From Candidatus Nitrospira kreftii (lineage in GTDB: Bacteria; Nitrospirota; Nitrospiria; Nitrospirales; Nitrospiraceae), in NCBI GenBank assembly GCA_014058405.1, contig CP047423.1, positions 1,116,001 through 1,180,000 of the forward strand: DNA of 64,000 bases. Direction: 5' to 3'. Below the pieces are notes generated by a model that saw only the letters and a program-made list of their open reading frames with translations, had not been told where the DNA came from and made no database searches. The translations under genes were made by a program, and so were the position numbers. Position 1 is the first letter of the stretch, and every line of letters begins with the position of its first letter. This document shows, in pieces, positions 18,220 through 27,982 of this stretch.

Positions 18220-20541
18220 GTGACCCTGCATGCCGTTTACAGGCGTCGATCGTTCGTAGTCGCGGCTCTAGTCGTCTCCGTGTTGTGGGGCCTGTGTGAA
18301 GCATTTGCCCAGGTTCCTGAGCCCACGGTATCGTCGATCGACATCCGTGGAGTTAAACGGATTGAAATTCCGGCGATCGTTGGCCGGCTCACGCTGAAAG
18401 TCGGGGATCTGTATACGCCGGAAACCGTGCGTGGTCAGATCAAAATTCTCTACGACACCGGATTCTTCGAAGATGTCCAGGTTGAAACGGAGTCCGTCAC
18501 CGAGGGAATGGCCGTCACCTTCATTGTCCAGGAAAAACCGTTCATTACCGAGATTGTTTTTGACGGCAATAGTCACTTGAGCGACGATAAGCTGAAGGAG
18601 AAAACGACCATCAAGAGCCAGACGTTTCTTGATCAGCAGCTGGTGAAAGCGAGCGCTGAAAACATACGCCAGCTCTATCAGCATGACGGGTATTACAATG
18701 CGCAAGTCATCCCGGTTATTCAGACGTTGGATGAAGATCGAAAACGTCTGATGTTCCACATTACGGAGGGCGATAAAGCGAAAATCAAGATGGTGATGTT
18801 CGAGGGGCTTCGCGCAGCAACGAAAGCCGAGATGTTCGCTGCGATGTCAACCAGAGAATGGATTCCCTGGTATGGATTCTTTACCAAACTGAAATTGCCG
18901 TCTATGGTGTCCGATGCCGGTGTGCTGAAACGTGACGAACTGGCGAACGATGTGGAGCGGATTAAGGAAGTATTGCTCAATAAGGGCTACTTCAATGTTC
19001 AGGTCGGCCAGCCGTCCGTGGAGCTGACCGAAGATAAGAAATGGTTCACTGTTACGTATCATATTGCGGAAGGTGAGCCTTTTACCATCGGTGAAATCGG
19101 GTTTCGCGGGCATACAGTGTTCGAAGAGCCTGAACTTCGAGAAGGATTGAGGATCAAAGAGGGAGAGATCTTTCAACGGGCTAAAATCAGAGATGAGATG
19201 ACGCGTCTGACGGATCTCTATGGGAGTAAGGGGTACTCCTTTGCTGAAGTCGCCCCCGGCGTCAATCCGAACAATGTAGAACGGACGGTCAGCATCATCT
19301 TCAGCATTAGGGAAGGGGAGATGATGAGGATCCGACAGATCAATATCTATGGAAATGATAAAACGCGAGACAACGTCATCCGTCGAGAAATTCGGGTGGA
19401 CGAACAGGATGTGATCGATACGGCTTCGTTGAAACGAAGTTTTCAGCGATTGAACAACCTAAATTTCTTTGAGACAGTCGAAATCCTGCCGGCGCAGGTC
19501 GCTCCTGATAAGGTTGATCTCAATGTGCGTGTAAAAGAAAAGCCGACTGGCATGTTCAGCATCGGTGGAGGGTTCAGTACGTTGGATCGACTGGTGGCGA
19601 TCGCCGATATCACACAGGGTAACTTAGGCGGGTATGGCTACCTTGGGCGTATTCGTGGGCAGCTGGGCCAGCGAAGAAGTCTGGGACACATCACATTTCG
19701 TAACCCCTACCTGTACGATTCACTCACCTCGCTCCAAGTGGACGGCTATCGAAGTCTGACGAATTTCCTTTCCTATTTTGAAGAACGAACGGGTGGAAAT
19801 GTGACACTCGGTCGCTGGTTATCGGAGTACGTCACGGGCAGCATCGGTATCTTTGGGGAGCAAATCACCTTCAGGGATCCCCAATTGGGTATTTGCCCGG
19901 ATCTCGTCCCGATCGTCTGTCGACAGCTGGGGACCCGATCGTCCACGGGATTCCGGACCACGCTTTTCAGGGATACCAGGGACTACTATATCGATCCCAG
20001 GAGCGGCTGGCGGTTTGGGGGAGGATTCGATGTTGGAACCCCGTATTTGGGTGGGACCAACAACTTCATCAAGTACTATGTGGATGTGGTCAAGGTCACA
20101 CCTCTTCCGCTTGATATGAGGGTTTCAGTGCGGGCACGTTATGGAGAGGTCCATGCGCTGGGAGGAACGGAGATCCCGTTGAACGAACGATTCTTTGTGG
20201 GTGGGATCAACACCATGCGTGGGTTTGCCTTCGGCCGAGCGGGTCCTGTTGTTCCCACGACGCGCGCGCCATTCGGTGCGGCTAAGCAGTTGATCTTCAA
20301 TACAGAACTGATCTTTACGATCTCGGCTGAGGCGAAGCTGAACGGAGTCCTCTTTTTCGACTACGGAAAAGGTTTTGATGACGGTGAACCGTTGTCGTTC
20401 GATTTGCGACCTGCCGCGGGTCTCGAGGGGCGCTGGATCTCTCCCTTCGGTCCGTTGCGTGTGGCCTATGGGATTAATCTTGACGCGCGAACCGGTGAGC
20501 GTTTCGGTGTGTTCGAATTTACAATCGGAACCCTGTTTTAG
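18220..20541 (+). CDS. bamA: Outer-membrane protein assembly factor BamA
   Basis: Core of the machine that inserts beta-barrel proteins into the outer membrane. The 773-residue protein has a signal peptide (RRRSFVVAALVVSVLWGLCEAFA), five POTRA-type repeats (about residues 35-430), and the C-terminal Omp85 barrel starting near GMFSIGGGFSTLDRL. The barrel contains the expected FFVGGINTMRGF lid-type motif, and the last residue is Phe (FTIGTLF), the beta-signal. The start is GTG 18220. It opens a long same-strand series of outer-membrane and lipid A genes. The region confirms a diderm cell. Confidence 0.95.
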   Translation: MTLHAVYRRRSFVVAALVVSVLWGLCEAFAQVPEPTVSSIDIRGVKRIEIPAIVGRLTLKVGDLYTPETVRGQIKILYDTGFFEDVQVETESVTEGMAVTFIVQEKPFITEIVFDGNSHLSDDKLKEKTTIKSQTFLDQQLVKASAENIRQLYQHDGYYNAQVIPVIQTLDEDRKRLMFHITEGDKAKIKMVMFEGLRAATKAEMFAAMSTREWIPWYGFFTKLKLPSMVSDAGVLKRDELANDVERIKEVLLNKGYFNVQVGQPSVELTEDKKWFTVTYHIAEGEPFTIGEIGFRGHTVFEEPELREGLRIKEGEIFQRAKIRDEMTRLTDLYGSKGYSFAEVAPGVNPNNVERTVSIIFSIREGEMMRIRQINIYGNDKTRDNVIRREIRVDEQDVIDTASLKRSFQRLNNLNFFETVEILPAQVAPDKVDLNVRVKEKPTGMFSIGGGFSTLDRLVAIADITQGNLGGYGYLGRIRGQLGQRRSLGHITFRNPYLYDSLTSLQVDGYRSLTNFLSYFEERTGGNVTLGRWLSEYVTGSIGIFGEQITFRDPQLGICPDLVPIVCRQLGTRSSTGFRTTLFRDTRDYYIDPRSGWRFGGGFDVGTPYLGGTNNFIKYYVDVVKVTPLPLDMRVSVRARYGEVHALGGTEIPLNERFFVGGINTMRGFAFGRAGPVVPTTRAPFGAAKQLIFNTELIFTISAEAKLNGVLFFDYGKGFDDGEPLSFDLRPAAGLEGRWISPFGPLRVAYGINLDARTGERFGVFEFTIGTLF

Positions 20542-20557
20542 TCGGAGCATTGACGTG

Positions 20558-21130
20558 ATGAGTCTGAATGCGAATAGGCGGAGAACTCGCCTCTGGTACA
20601 CGGAATGGATGGGGCTCTTGAGTGTGGTCGCCATGACGTTTACCCTGGGAGGGTGTGCTGGATCGGTCTCTAGGGTAGATGGGAAGGTCGGGGTGATCAA
20701 TTCCCAGCGTTTGCTCAATGATACAAATGCAGGCAAGCGGGCCAAAGAGAGCCTGACCGCCTACTCAAAAAATCGACAAGCGTTGATGGAATTAGAGGAG
20801 CGAGAGTTACGCCGAATGGAAGAGGATTTTGTCAAACAATCCTCGATCTTAAGCCCTGCCGCCAAGCGCGATCGGGAAGAGCAATTTCGACGGCGCATGC
20901 AGGAATATCAGCAAAAGGCGGCGGAGTTAAATCGAGAGGTGCAAGAAAAGCAGAAAGACGTTTTAGAAGGGTTTCGTGACAGGATTGAAACGGTTGTTGC
21001 GAAGGTGGCCAAACGTCTTGGGTTGCAGGTCGTCGTCGATAAGAGCAAGGGTGGGCCGACGATTTATCATGAAGAAGGGCTCGATATTTCAAGCGAAGTC
21101 ATTGAAGAGTTCAACCGCGAATATCCCTAG
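20558..21130 (+). CDS. OmpH/Skp-family chaperone with lipoprotein signal
   Basis: Skp-like periplasmic chaperones hold unfolded outer-membrane proteins on the way to BamA. The 190-residue product has a signal segment ending in the lipobox LGGC (Cys near residue 33), so it is predicted to be lipid-anchored, unlike ordinary soluble Skp. The body has VGVINSQRLL followed by a long coiled coil (about residues 65-150) rich in Glu, Arg and Gln. The ATG at 20558 or GTG at 20555 is chosen with GGAG upstream; the frame is open further upstream but runs inside bamA. A second Skp gene follows 20 bases later. Confidence 0.85.
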   Translation: MSLNANRRRTRLWYTEWMGLLSVVAMTFTLGGCAGSVSRVDGKVGVINSQRLLNDTNAGKRAKESLTAYSKNRQALMELEERELRRMEEDFVKQSSILSPAAKRDREEQFRRRMQEYQQKAAELNREVQEKQKDVLEGFRDRIETVVAKVAKRLGLQVVVDKSKGGPTIYHEEGLDISSEVIEEFNREYP

Positions 21131-21150
21131 GAGCGGTGGGAGGAGAGGCC

Positions 21151-21693
21151 ATGACGAGTGTGGTGAGAGCGTTACTGCTAGGTGTCGCGTTATTATTGGG
21201 GCAATGGGCAGGATTCATCTATGCGGGAGAGCCAATGCGTGTTGGTGTCATCGATCAGCAGATGGTGATGGAACGCACCAAGGCCGGGAAATTGGCTCTG
21301 GAAGACATGAAAGGCTATTCGATGACAAGACAGAAGATCATCAATTCCGATGAGCAAGAGCTCAAAGAGTTGCAACTGTCACTCGAAGATGCGAATGGGA
21401 AGCTTGCTGATGCAGCGCGGCAAGAAAAAGAGGAGCAGTTCCGGGGCAAAGCCGAAGCCTTTCAGCACCGTCTTCAAGAGTTCAACCGAGAAGTGCAGCT
21501 GAAGCAGCGCGAGCTGGTTGCGGAGTATTCGCGTAAGATCGCCGCCGCGGCACAAGTTGTGGCGCAGAAGGAAGGCTATATCGCCATTGTTGATAAAGGT
21601 AGTGATGCATTGATGCGGATCGTCCTCTATCACCAGCCCGCGTTGGATGTGACGCCGTCAGTCATCAAAGAATTCGATCGACAGAACCCTTAA
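21151..21693 (+). CDS. skp: OmpH/Skp-family periplasmic chaperone
   Basis: Second Skp paralogue, 180 residues, with an ordinary Sec signal peptide (ALLLGVALLLGQWAGFIYAG). The VGVIDQQMVM start of the domain and a long charged coiled coil (about residues 55-140) then follow. It shares the layout of the preceding gene (REEQFRRR/KEEQFRGK and EFNREVQ/ELNREVQ positions), so a tandem duplication is likely. The ATG at 21151 follows GGGAGGAGAGG. It sits between bamA and fabZ, as skp often does; lpxD, which often lies between them, is absent here. Confidence 0.88.
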   Translation: MTSVVRALLLGVALLLGQWAGFIYAGEPMRVGVIDQQMVMERTKAGKLALEDMKGYSMTRQKIINSDEQELKELQLSLEDANGKLADAARQEKEEQFRGKAEAFQHRLQEFNREVQLKQRELVAEYSRKIAAAAQVVAQKEGYIAIVDKGSDALMRIVLYHQPALDVTPSVIKEFDRQNP

Positions 21694-21731
21694 CCGTCTG
21701 AGCTGTCTGGGAGTGAGAGGAGGCAGAGCCA

Positions 21732-22190
21732 ATGGCATCGGTCGAGCAGGATGAGATTCAAGCATTACTTCCACATCGGTATCCCTTTTTGTTAGTGGAT
21801 CGAGTCAAGGAGTTTGAACCGTATAAGAGAATCGTTGGGCTGAAGAATGTGACGATCAACGAGCCGTTCTTTCAAGGCCATTTCCCTGGTCGTCCGGTGA
21901 TGCCTGGTGTGCTGATTATTGAAGCGATGGCTCAGGTGGCCGGGGTGCTGGCTTTCAAGTCTGGAGGACCGGTTGGAAGAACCGTTATGTATTTGACAGG
22001 GATTGATGAAGCCAAATTTCGGAAACCGGTGGTCCCCGGTGATCAGCTGCGGTTTGAGATCGAAGTGCTCAAGAAGCGCCCACCGTTCTGGAAAATGCAA
22101 GGAAAAGCCTTTGTCGAGAATGAAGTAGTGTGTGAGGCCATGGTGACGGCAATGGTCATGGAAGAGAAAACGGAGCAAGGCAAAAAATAG
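21732..22190 (+). CDS. fabZ: 3-hydroxyacyl-ACP dehydratase FabZ
   Basis: Hot-dog-fold dehydratase that makes trans-2-enoyl-ACP in fatty acid synthesis. It competes with LpxA for hydroxyacyl-ACP. The 152-residue protein has catalytic His50 in [13 protein letters not shown] and Glu64 in LIIEAMAQ, and begins with [23 protein letters not shown] precedes the ATG. It is placed directly before lpxA, as in many diderms. Confidence 0.95.
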   Translation: MASVEQDEIQALLPHRYPFLLVDRVKEFEPYKRIVGLKNVTINEPFFQGHFPGRPVMPGVLIIEAMAQVAGVLAFKSGGPVGRTVMYLTGIDEAKFRKPVVPGDQLRFEIEVLKKRPPFWKMQGKAFVENEVVCEAMVTAMVMEEKTEQGKK

Positions 22191-22297
22191 CCGTCATGCG
22201 TCAACTACGGCAACTCGAGGACGCATGGTCCACCAGGCACTAACCCAGCGGCTGACGAATCACCAGTGACGGAAAATGCATGTAAAAGGGGGCATGT

Positions 22298-23116
22298 GTG
22301 AAGATACATTCAACAGCGATCGTGGATCCCAAGGCAAAGCTCGATGGTGACGTGGAGGTCGGGCCGTTCTGTGTAATCGGGGAACACGTAACGATCGGCA
22401 AGGGAACCAGACTGCTTTCTCATGTCACAATCGATGGATGGACAGAGATCGGTGAGCGCAACGAAGTGCACCCATTTGCATCGATCGGGGGGCCGCCTCA
22501 GCACCTTGGATATAAGGGAGAGCCGACCAAAGTTCTCATCGGCCATGACAACATTATTCGTGAGTACGTGACGATCAACCGAGGGACGGTTCAGGGGGGA
22601 GGAGTGACGTCTCTTGCGTCAAAGAGCATTCTTATGGCGTATGTGCATGTGGCACACGATTGTCGGCTCGGCAACCAAATTATTATGGCCAACGCGGCAA
22701 GTCTCGCCGGGCACATCACGATCGGAGATCATTCCGTCATCGGAGGGCTAACCGGTGTGCTTCAGTTCGTGCGCATCGGAGAGTATGTGATGGTCGGCGG
22801 TTGTTGCGCGATTGGTCAGGATATTCCGCCTTTTGCATTCGCTGCCGGTGGGTATCGAGCCCATCTGTATGGTCTGAACACCGTGGGCTTACAGCGGCAC
22901 GGCTTCTCGGTTGACCGGATTGCCTTACTCAGGAAGGCGTTTGATCTCCTCTTTCGATCGGGACATCGCACGGCGGAAGCAATACGACTGGCCAAAAAGG
23001 AATTCAAGGGACAGGCCGACGTGGCGAAGATGCTTGCGTTTATGGAGGGCACCAAACGAGGAATCTCGCGGGCGGTCAGCCTCGACTCTGAACGCGAGTT
23101 TGATCAACAAGTGTGA
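22298..23116 (+). CDS. lpxA: UDP-N-acetylglucosamine acyltransferase LpxA
   Basis: First step of lipid A synthesis: transfer of a 3-hydroxyacyl chain from ACP to UDP-GlcNAc. It is a 272-residue left-handed beta-helix of hexapeptide repeats (IHSTAIVDPKAKLDGDVEVG and onward). The catalytic-His region is AYVHVAHDCRLGN, and a helical C-terminal domain (VDRIALLRKAFDLLFRSG) follows. It starts at GTG 22298. The stop overlaps the lpxI start (TGATG). Confidence 0.95.
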   Translation: MKIHSTAIVDPKAKLDGDVEVGPFCVIGEHVTIGKGTRLLSHVTIDGWTEIGERNEVHPFASIGGPPQHLGYKGEPTKVLIGHDNIIREYVTINRGTVQGGGVTSLASKSILMAYVHVAHDCRLGNQIIMANAASLAGHITIGDHSVIGGLTGVLQFVRIGEYVMVGGCCAIGQDIPPFAFAAGGYRAHLYGLNTVGLQRHGFSVDRIALLRKAFDLLFRSGHRTAEAIRLAKKEFKGQADVAKMLAFMEGTKRGISRAVSLDSEREFDQQV

Positions 23117-23988
23117 TGTCAGCCACGATGCCCATACCTATGGCGGACGGTCGAATCGGAGTGATCGCAGGAAATGGCCGATTCCCGATCATCTTTGCAG
23201 ATAATGCCCGCAAGATGGGCCTGCAAGTCTCTGCGGTCGCGCACGAGGGTGAAACAGATCCAGAGCTCGAGCAGCACGTCGACAGGATTCATTGGGTCAA
23301 GATCGGCCAGCTCAACAAGCTCATCAATGCTTTCAAAGCCGACGGTGTTCGAAACGTGGTGATGCTGGGTGGGATCAAGAAAACCCATGTCTATAGCCAT
23401 GCCCGTCCCGACTTCCGCGTGTTGGCGCTCGCCACGAAATTGGTGCTTTGGAAGGATGATGATATCCTCCGGGCACTTGCCGCGGAACTTGAGCGAGATG
23501 GAATCACGATCTGTGAATCCACGTTCGGTCTCGAGGGGATCCTAGTCACGGAAGGAATATTAACTTCTCGCCAGCCGACCAAGAAGGAGTGGATCGATAT
23601 CCGATATGGCTGGGATGTGGCGAGAGAGACGGGGCGTTTGGATATCGGCCAATGTGTGGTCATCAAAGACCGTGTGGTTGTGGCAGTGGAAGCGGTTGAG
23701 GGAACCGATGAGGCGATCAAGCGGGGAGGCGCGCTCGCCAAAGATGGGGCGGTCGTCGTAAAACGAAGCAAACCACAACAGGATCTCCGATTTGACCTAC
23801 CAGCCGTCGGTCCCAAGACGATTGAGGTGATGCGATCGGTGAAGGCGTCGGTCCTCGCGGTTGAGGCTGGTCGCTCCGTGATGCTGGATCGAGAACTATT
23901 GCTTAGTCAGGCGGAGGAGGCCGGAATCTCCGTGATCGGGCTTACGCGTGAAGACAAGTCGAACTCCACGAGTTCAGTGAACGAATGA
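23116..23988 (+). CDS. lpxI: UDP-2,3-diacylglucosamine diphosphatase LpxI
   Basis: LpxI (formerly DUF1009) cleaves UDP-2,3-diacylglucosamine to lipid X and replaces LpxH in many bacteria. The 290-residue protein has the N-terminal IGVIAGNGRFPIIFADNARK segment and the family stretches VMLGGIKK, LKRDGI-like ELERDGIT and TVVIKD-like CVVIKDRVVVAVEAVEGTDE. A conserved acidic EGTDE near residue 200 is part of the expected active site. It starts at ATG 23116 or GTG 23113, overlapping lpxA. Confidence 0.93.
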   Translation: MSATMPIPMADGRIGVIAGNGRFPIIFADNARKMGLQVSAVAHEGETDPELEQHVDRIHWVKIGQLNKLINAFKADGVRNVVMLGGIKKTHVYSHARPDFRVLALATKLVLWKDDDILRALAAELERDGITICESTFGLEGILVTEGILTSRQPTKKEWIDIRYGWDVARETGRLDIGQCVVIKDRVVVAVEAVEGTDEAIKRGGALAKDGAVVVKRSKPQQDLRFDLPAVGPKTIEVMRSVKASVLAVEAGRSVMLDRELLLSQAEEAGISVIGLTREDKSNSTSSVNE

Positions 23989-24083
23989 TCCGTCAGGACC
24001 TGAGGACCAGTCGATCTATCGATGTCGGGACGTTCAACGATGACGTGGTTGTGAGACTCCTCATACTCTAGCCAAACAGGACT

Positions 24084-25031
24084 ATGGCCAAACTGCGTGC
24101 TGGTGTTATTGGAGTCGGGCATCTCGGACAACACCATGCGCGTCTCTACGCGTCGTCTCCGGACTCGATGTTGGTTGGTGTGGTTGACCACGACCACAGT
24201 CGAGCATCTGTCATAGCCGAGAAATACGGCGGACGGCTCTTCAAGGACCTATTGGATCTCCTGAAGCAGGTCGATGTGGTAACCATCGCCGTCCCTACAT
24301 CCGGCCATTATCCTCTCGCCAAAACATGTCTCCAAGCTGGTAAGCATGTCTTGATCGAGAAACCGATTGCCGTATTGCCGATGGAGGCACAGGAACTTGT
24401 GGAGTTGGGAAAGCGCAATGGATGCACACTGCAAGTTGGGCATAGCGAGCGGTTCAACCCTATCATGCCGTTGATGCGGCCTCACATTCGGGAGACGGTG
24501 CTGTTCGAGTGCCATCGATTGGGGAGCTATAGTGAGCGTGGTGTCGATGTCGATGTCGTCTTGGATTTGATGATTCACGACCTTGATCTGCTGTTGTCGT
24601 GCAACCCTGGTCCCGTAGAGGATGTGAGGGCAGTCGGGGTCTCGGTGCTTTCTTCGACGAACGATGTCGCCAACGTCCAAATCCAGTTTCAGAGTGGGTG
24701 TGTTGCCAGCCTCACCGCAAGTCGAATCTCACCGAAGGCAATGCGACAATGGCGTCTCTTCCAACCTGATGGGTGTGTGTCAATCGATTTTCAATCGCGT
24801 CATGGGGTCATTGGACGTCCATCAGCTGACCATGACCTCAAGCCGATGGTTGCGATAGAAGAGATTCAAGCTGGCGAGGGGGAACCGTTGAAATTGCAGC
24901 TTGAGTCGTTCCTCCATGCGATTCGTGCCAAATCTCGCCCCGTCGTATCCGGCGAGGATGGAGCCGCAGCTCTAGAGCTGGCTCATCGCGTGCTCTCTGC
25001 GATGAAGGTGTTCGAGCAGCAGAAGATATAA
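24084..25031 (+). CDS. Gfo/Idh/MocA-family oxidoreductase within the lpx series
   Basis: A 315-residue NAD(P)-dependent sugar oxidoreductase. The Rossmann motif GVGHLGQHHARLY lies near residue 10, the EKP motif is in HVLIEKPIAV (about residues 89-98), and the GHSERFNP segment follows. A catalytic-type HDLDLLL is seen later. The position between lpxI and lpxB suggests a sugar nucleotide substrate. In Acidithiobacillus and Leptospira a member of this family (GnnA) oxidises UDP-GlcNAc so that a transaminase (GnnB) can make a 3-amino sugar for lipid A. No gnnB-like gene lies here, so this role is only possible. Confidence 0.82.
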   Translation: MAKLRAGVIGVGHLGQHHARLYASSPDSMLVGVVDHDHSRASVIAEKYGGRLFKDLLDLLKQVDVVTIAVPTSGHYPLAKTCLQAGKHVLIEKPIAVLPMEAQELVELGKRNGCTLQVGHSERFNPIMPLMRPHIRETVLFECHRLGSYSERGVDVDVVLDLMIHDLDLLLSCNPGPVEDVRAVGVSVLSSTNDVANVQIQFQSGCVASLTASRISPKAMRQWRLFQPDGCVSIDFQSRHGVIGRPSADHDLKPMVAIEEIQAGEGEPLKLQLESFLHAIRAKSRPVVSGEDGAAALELAHRVLSAMKVFEQQKI

Positions 25032-25118
25032 AAATATCGCATACTCCTTGACGGTTGTGAGTCTTCGCAGCCTCATGAGTCGAAATCGCGGCTGGGGCAT
25101 GCATTCCTATAGATCATC

Positions 25119-26249
25119 ATGGCACGCATCCTGATCATTACCGGTGAAGCATCAGGCGACCTCCATGGAGCCAATCTCGCCAAGGCACTAAAATCATGTG
25201 ACCCCCAGGTTTCGTTGGCTGGAATCGGCGGGCGTGCAATGGAGGCGGCCGGTGTGCAATTGGTCTGCAAGATGGGACAGTTCGACGTGATGGGTATGGT
25301 CGGGCCTTTGGTGTTAGTGGCAATCATTCGACGGTTTTTCTTCATGCGGCGGTTGTTTAGATCCGAACCATGGGATGGGGTGATCTTTGTCGATAATCCC
25401 GGATTGAATCTGCGATACGCCTATTTTGCCAAGGGGGCTGGGCTGCGCGTATTCTATTACATTGCACCACAGATCTGGGCTTGGGGGCCCTGGCGGATGT
25501 ACTGGATAAAAAAACGAGTTGATCAGGTTTTAGTGATATTGCCGTTTGAGAAACCCCTCTATGACAGCGCGCAGGTGCCCTGCACGTTTGTCGGCCATCC
25601 CATACTGGATGCCGTTGAAAAATCATACGATCGGACGGCGCTTCGCGCCAAGTTCGGCTTTTCGCATGATGAGCGTGTGATTGCGTTATTGCCAGGGAGC
25701 CGGACGCATGAAGTACTGGGTCTGCTGCCGATACTCATTGAGGCCGCTGAGAAATTAGCCCAACGGGAGCCAAAAACGAAGTTTGTCTTGGCGCAGGCCT
25801 CTACTATTGAGGATAATCTGCTGCAGCCACTCTTGCGGCAAGGTTCGCTTCCAATCACCTTGGTCAAAGAACAAGCCAGTGAAGTCATGGCCCTGTCGGA
25901 CTTGGTCCTGGTGGCGTCGGGCACTGCCACACTGCAAGCGGCCGTCGTGGGCATTCCCATGGTGTTGTTCTATCGAACGACGGCATGGGAATTTTGGATC
26001 GCAAGTTTCTTTCTCCGAGTCAAATGGATTGGGCTCGTGAATTTAGTGGCAAGTCGATCGATCGTACCGGAGTTGTTACAGGACGAGGCAACCGGTCAGC
26101 GCTTGTACGAAGAGGCGATCAGGATTTTGGAAGATCAATCCGCCTATGATGAGATGAAACGAGATTTGGCAAGGGTGCGAGCTACTTTGGGAGAACCAGG
26201 CGCTTCGACTCGGGCAGCGGAGGCCGTGTTGGCAGGATGTCGAGTCTAG
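25119..26249 (+). CDS. lpxB: Lipid-A-disaccharide synthase LpxB
   Basis: Joins lipid X and UDP-2,3-diacylglucosamine into the lipid A disaccharide at the inner membrane. The 376-residue GT-B (family GT19) enzyme has ITGEASGDLHGANLAKAL at the N-terminus, YYIAPQIWAWGPWR (about residues 115-128), LPGSRTHEV, and VASGTATLQAAVVGIPMV near residue 270. The start ATG 25119 lies 87 bases after the oxidoreductase. The stop overlaps msbA by 13 bases. Confidence 0.96.
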   Translation: MARILIITGEASGDLHGANLAKALKSCDPQVSLAGIGGRAMEAAGVQLVCKMGQFDVMGMVGPLVLVAIIRRFFFMRRLFRSEPWDGVIFVDNPGLNLRYAYFAKGAGLRVFYYIAPQIWAWGPWRMYWIKKRVDQVLVILPFEKPLYDSAQVPCTFVGHPILDAVEKSYDRTALRAKFGFSHDERVIALLPGSRTHEVLGLLPILIEAAEKLAQREPKTKFVLAQASTIEDNLLQPLLRQGSLPITLVKEQASEVMALSDLVLVASGTATLQAAVVGIPMVLFYRTTAWEFWIASFFLRVKWIGLVNLVASRSIVPELLQDEATGQRLYEEAIRILEDQSAYDEMKRDLARVRATLGEPGASTRAAEAVLAGCRV

Positions 26250-27982
26250 AACGATTCATGCGACTCATGCAGTATGTCCGTCCCTACCGGACGAGATTTG
26301 TGGCGGCATTCGCCTGTTCCGGGTTTGTCGCCATTCTAACAGGGGTGTACGCCTGGCTTGCACGTCCAGTTCTTGACGGGATCTTCATTGAAAAAAATGA
26401 GCGGCTGTTATTCGTCTTGCCGCTTGTGATCCTTGCGGTGGCCACGTTGAAGGCGGTGTTCAGCTATGGAGTAGGATACTTGATGGCCTACGTGGGCAAT
26501 CGGGTTGTGGCGGACATACGGCAAGAATTATTTCAACGGCTCATGCGGCTCTCAGTCGGATTTCACGATGCAAATACGTCGGGGCGCCTTGTCTCACGGG
26601 TTGTGAATGATGTCGGAATCATGGCGAATGCCGCATCGAGCGTCGTCAAAGATATTTTTCAGAACGGCCTCACATTTGTGGCGATGATCGGTGTCATCAT
26701 CTATCAGAATTGGAAATTGGCCGGGCTTTCGCTCATTGTGATTCCGCTCTCGGCACTCACTATGGTGAGGGTCGGGAAGAAATTGAAACGATTGGCCACA
26801 AGTACGCAGGAGCAACTGGGTGATATGTCGTCGACGCTTCAGGAAACATTTTCCGGTATCAGAATAGTGAAAGCGTTTTGCAGGGAGGAGGCTGAGGCGG
26901 AGCGATTTGGGGCGCGGAACCGGAAGGTACTCTCAACCACCCTCAAGAGTAATCAAGTCTGGTCGCTCGGCCACTCGCAGATGGAAGTGATCGGCGTGAT
27001 CGGAGTTGCGACTATTATCTGGTATGGCGGCTATTTGGTCATTCAGGAGATGATGACCCCCGGAGCATTTTTCTCGTTTATGGCGGCGATGTTTATGGCC
27101 TATACCCCGATTCGTAAGCTCTCGGGGTCGAACAACCTCATTCAGCAAGCGCTCGCGGCGGCCGAACGAGTGTTCGACGCCTTGGATCTCAAAACCGAGC
27201 AATCTCAAGACCACGGGACCGCTCCATTGATGGGGATCAACCAAGCCATCGAATTCCAGAGAGTCTCCTTGAGGTATGAGAATCATACCGTACCGGCGCT
27301 GAACGATATTGATCTTGTCATCCGTCCGGGTGAGGTGATTGCGCTCGTTGGGAGCAGCGGCAGTGGGAAGACCACCTTAGTCAGTCTTCTACCGCGGTTC
27401 TATGAGCCGACGGCAGGACGCATTCTGGTGGACGGGCTTCCTTTGGGTTCCTATGAGTTGGGATCGTTGCGGGCACATATTGGAATTGTCTCGCAGGAAA
27501 TTTTCCTCTTCGATGATAGCGTCCGAAATAACATCGCATTCGGAAGGTCCGGTGCCTCTCCTGGCGATGTGGAGCAGGCGGCGAAGCTGGCCTATGCCCA
27601 TGACTTTATTCTGAGGCTCCCGGAAGGGTACGATACGTTCATCGGAGAGCGTGGAGTCAAACTGTCTGGCGGCGAACGGCAACGCGTAGCCATTGCACGG
27701 GCAATTCTCCGCGATCCGCCGCTCCTGATCCTGGATGAAGCGACGTCGGCGCTGGATACCGAATCCGAACGCATTGTGCAGCTGGCGTTGGCCAATTTAA
27801 TGAAGAACCGAACGACGTTGATGATTGCCCATCGGCTCTCCACCATACAGAATGCCGATCGAATCATCGTCTTAGATCGAGGATCCATTGTCGAAGTGGG
27901 GTCGCATGAGGAACTGCTTCGGCAAGGAGGCATCTACCACAAGCTGCACGCTCTGCAATTCCAGGACGTCACCAGTGTCTGA
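26237..27982 (+). CDS. msbA: Lipid A export ABC transporter MsbA
   Basis: Half-transporter that flips lipid A-core across the inner membrane using ATP. The 581 residues comprise six transmembrane helices (about 20-300) and a nucleotide-binding domain with Walker A VGSSGSGKTT, the Q-loop region IVSQEIFLFDDSV, the signature LSGGERQRVAIARAIL and Walker B LLILDEATSALD. It overlaps lpxB upstream and the acyltransferase start downstream, consistent with one transcript. Confidence 0.95.
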   Translation: MSSLERFMRLMQYVRPYRTRFVAAFACSGFVAILTGVYAWLARPVLDGIFIEKNERLLFVLPLVILAVATLKAVFSYGVGYLMAYVGNRVVADIRQELFQRLMRLSVGFHDANTSGRLVSRVVNDVGIMANAASSVVKDIFQNGLTFVAMIGVIIYQNWKLAGLSLIVIPLSALTMVRVGKKLKRLATSTQEQLGDMSSTLQETFSGIRIVKAFCREEAEAERFGARNRKVLSTTLKSNQVWSLGHSQMEVIGVIGVATIIWYGGYLVIQEMMTPGAFFSFMAAMFMAYTPIRKLSGSNNLIQQALAAAERVFDALDLKTEQSQDHGTAPLMGINQAIEFQRVSLRYENHTVPALNDIDLVIRPGEVIALVGSSGSGKTTLVSLLPRFYEPTAGRILVDGLPLGSYELGSLRAHIGIVSQEIFLFDDSVRNNIAFGRSGASPGDVEQAAKLAYAHDFILRLPEGYDTFIGERGVKLSGGERQRVAIARAILRDPPLLILDEATSALDTESERIVQLALANLMKNRTTLMIAHRLSTIQNADRIIVLDRGSIVEVGSHEELLRQGGIYHKLHALQFQDVTSV

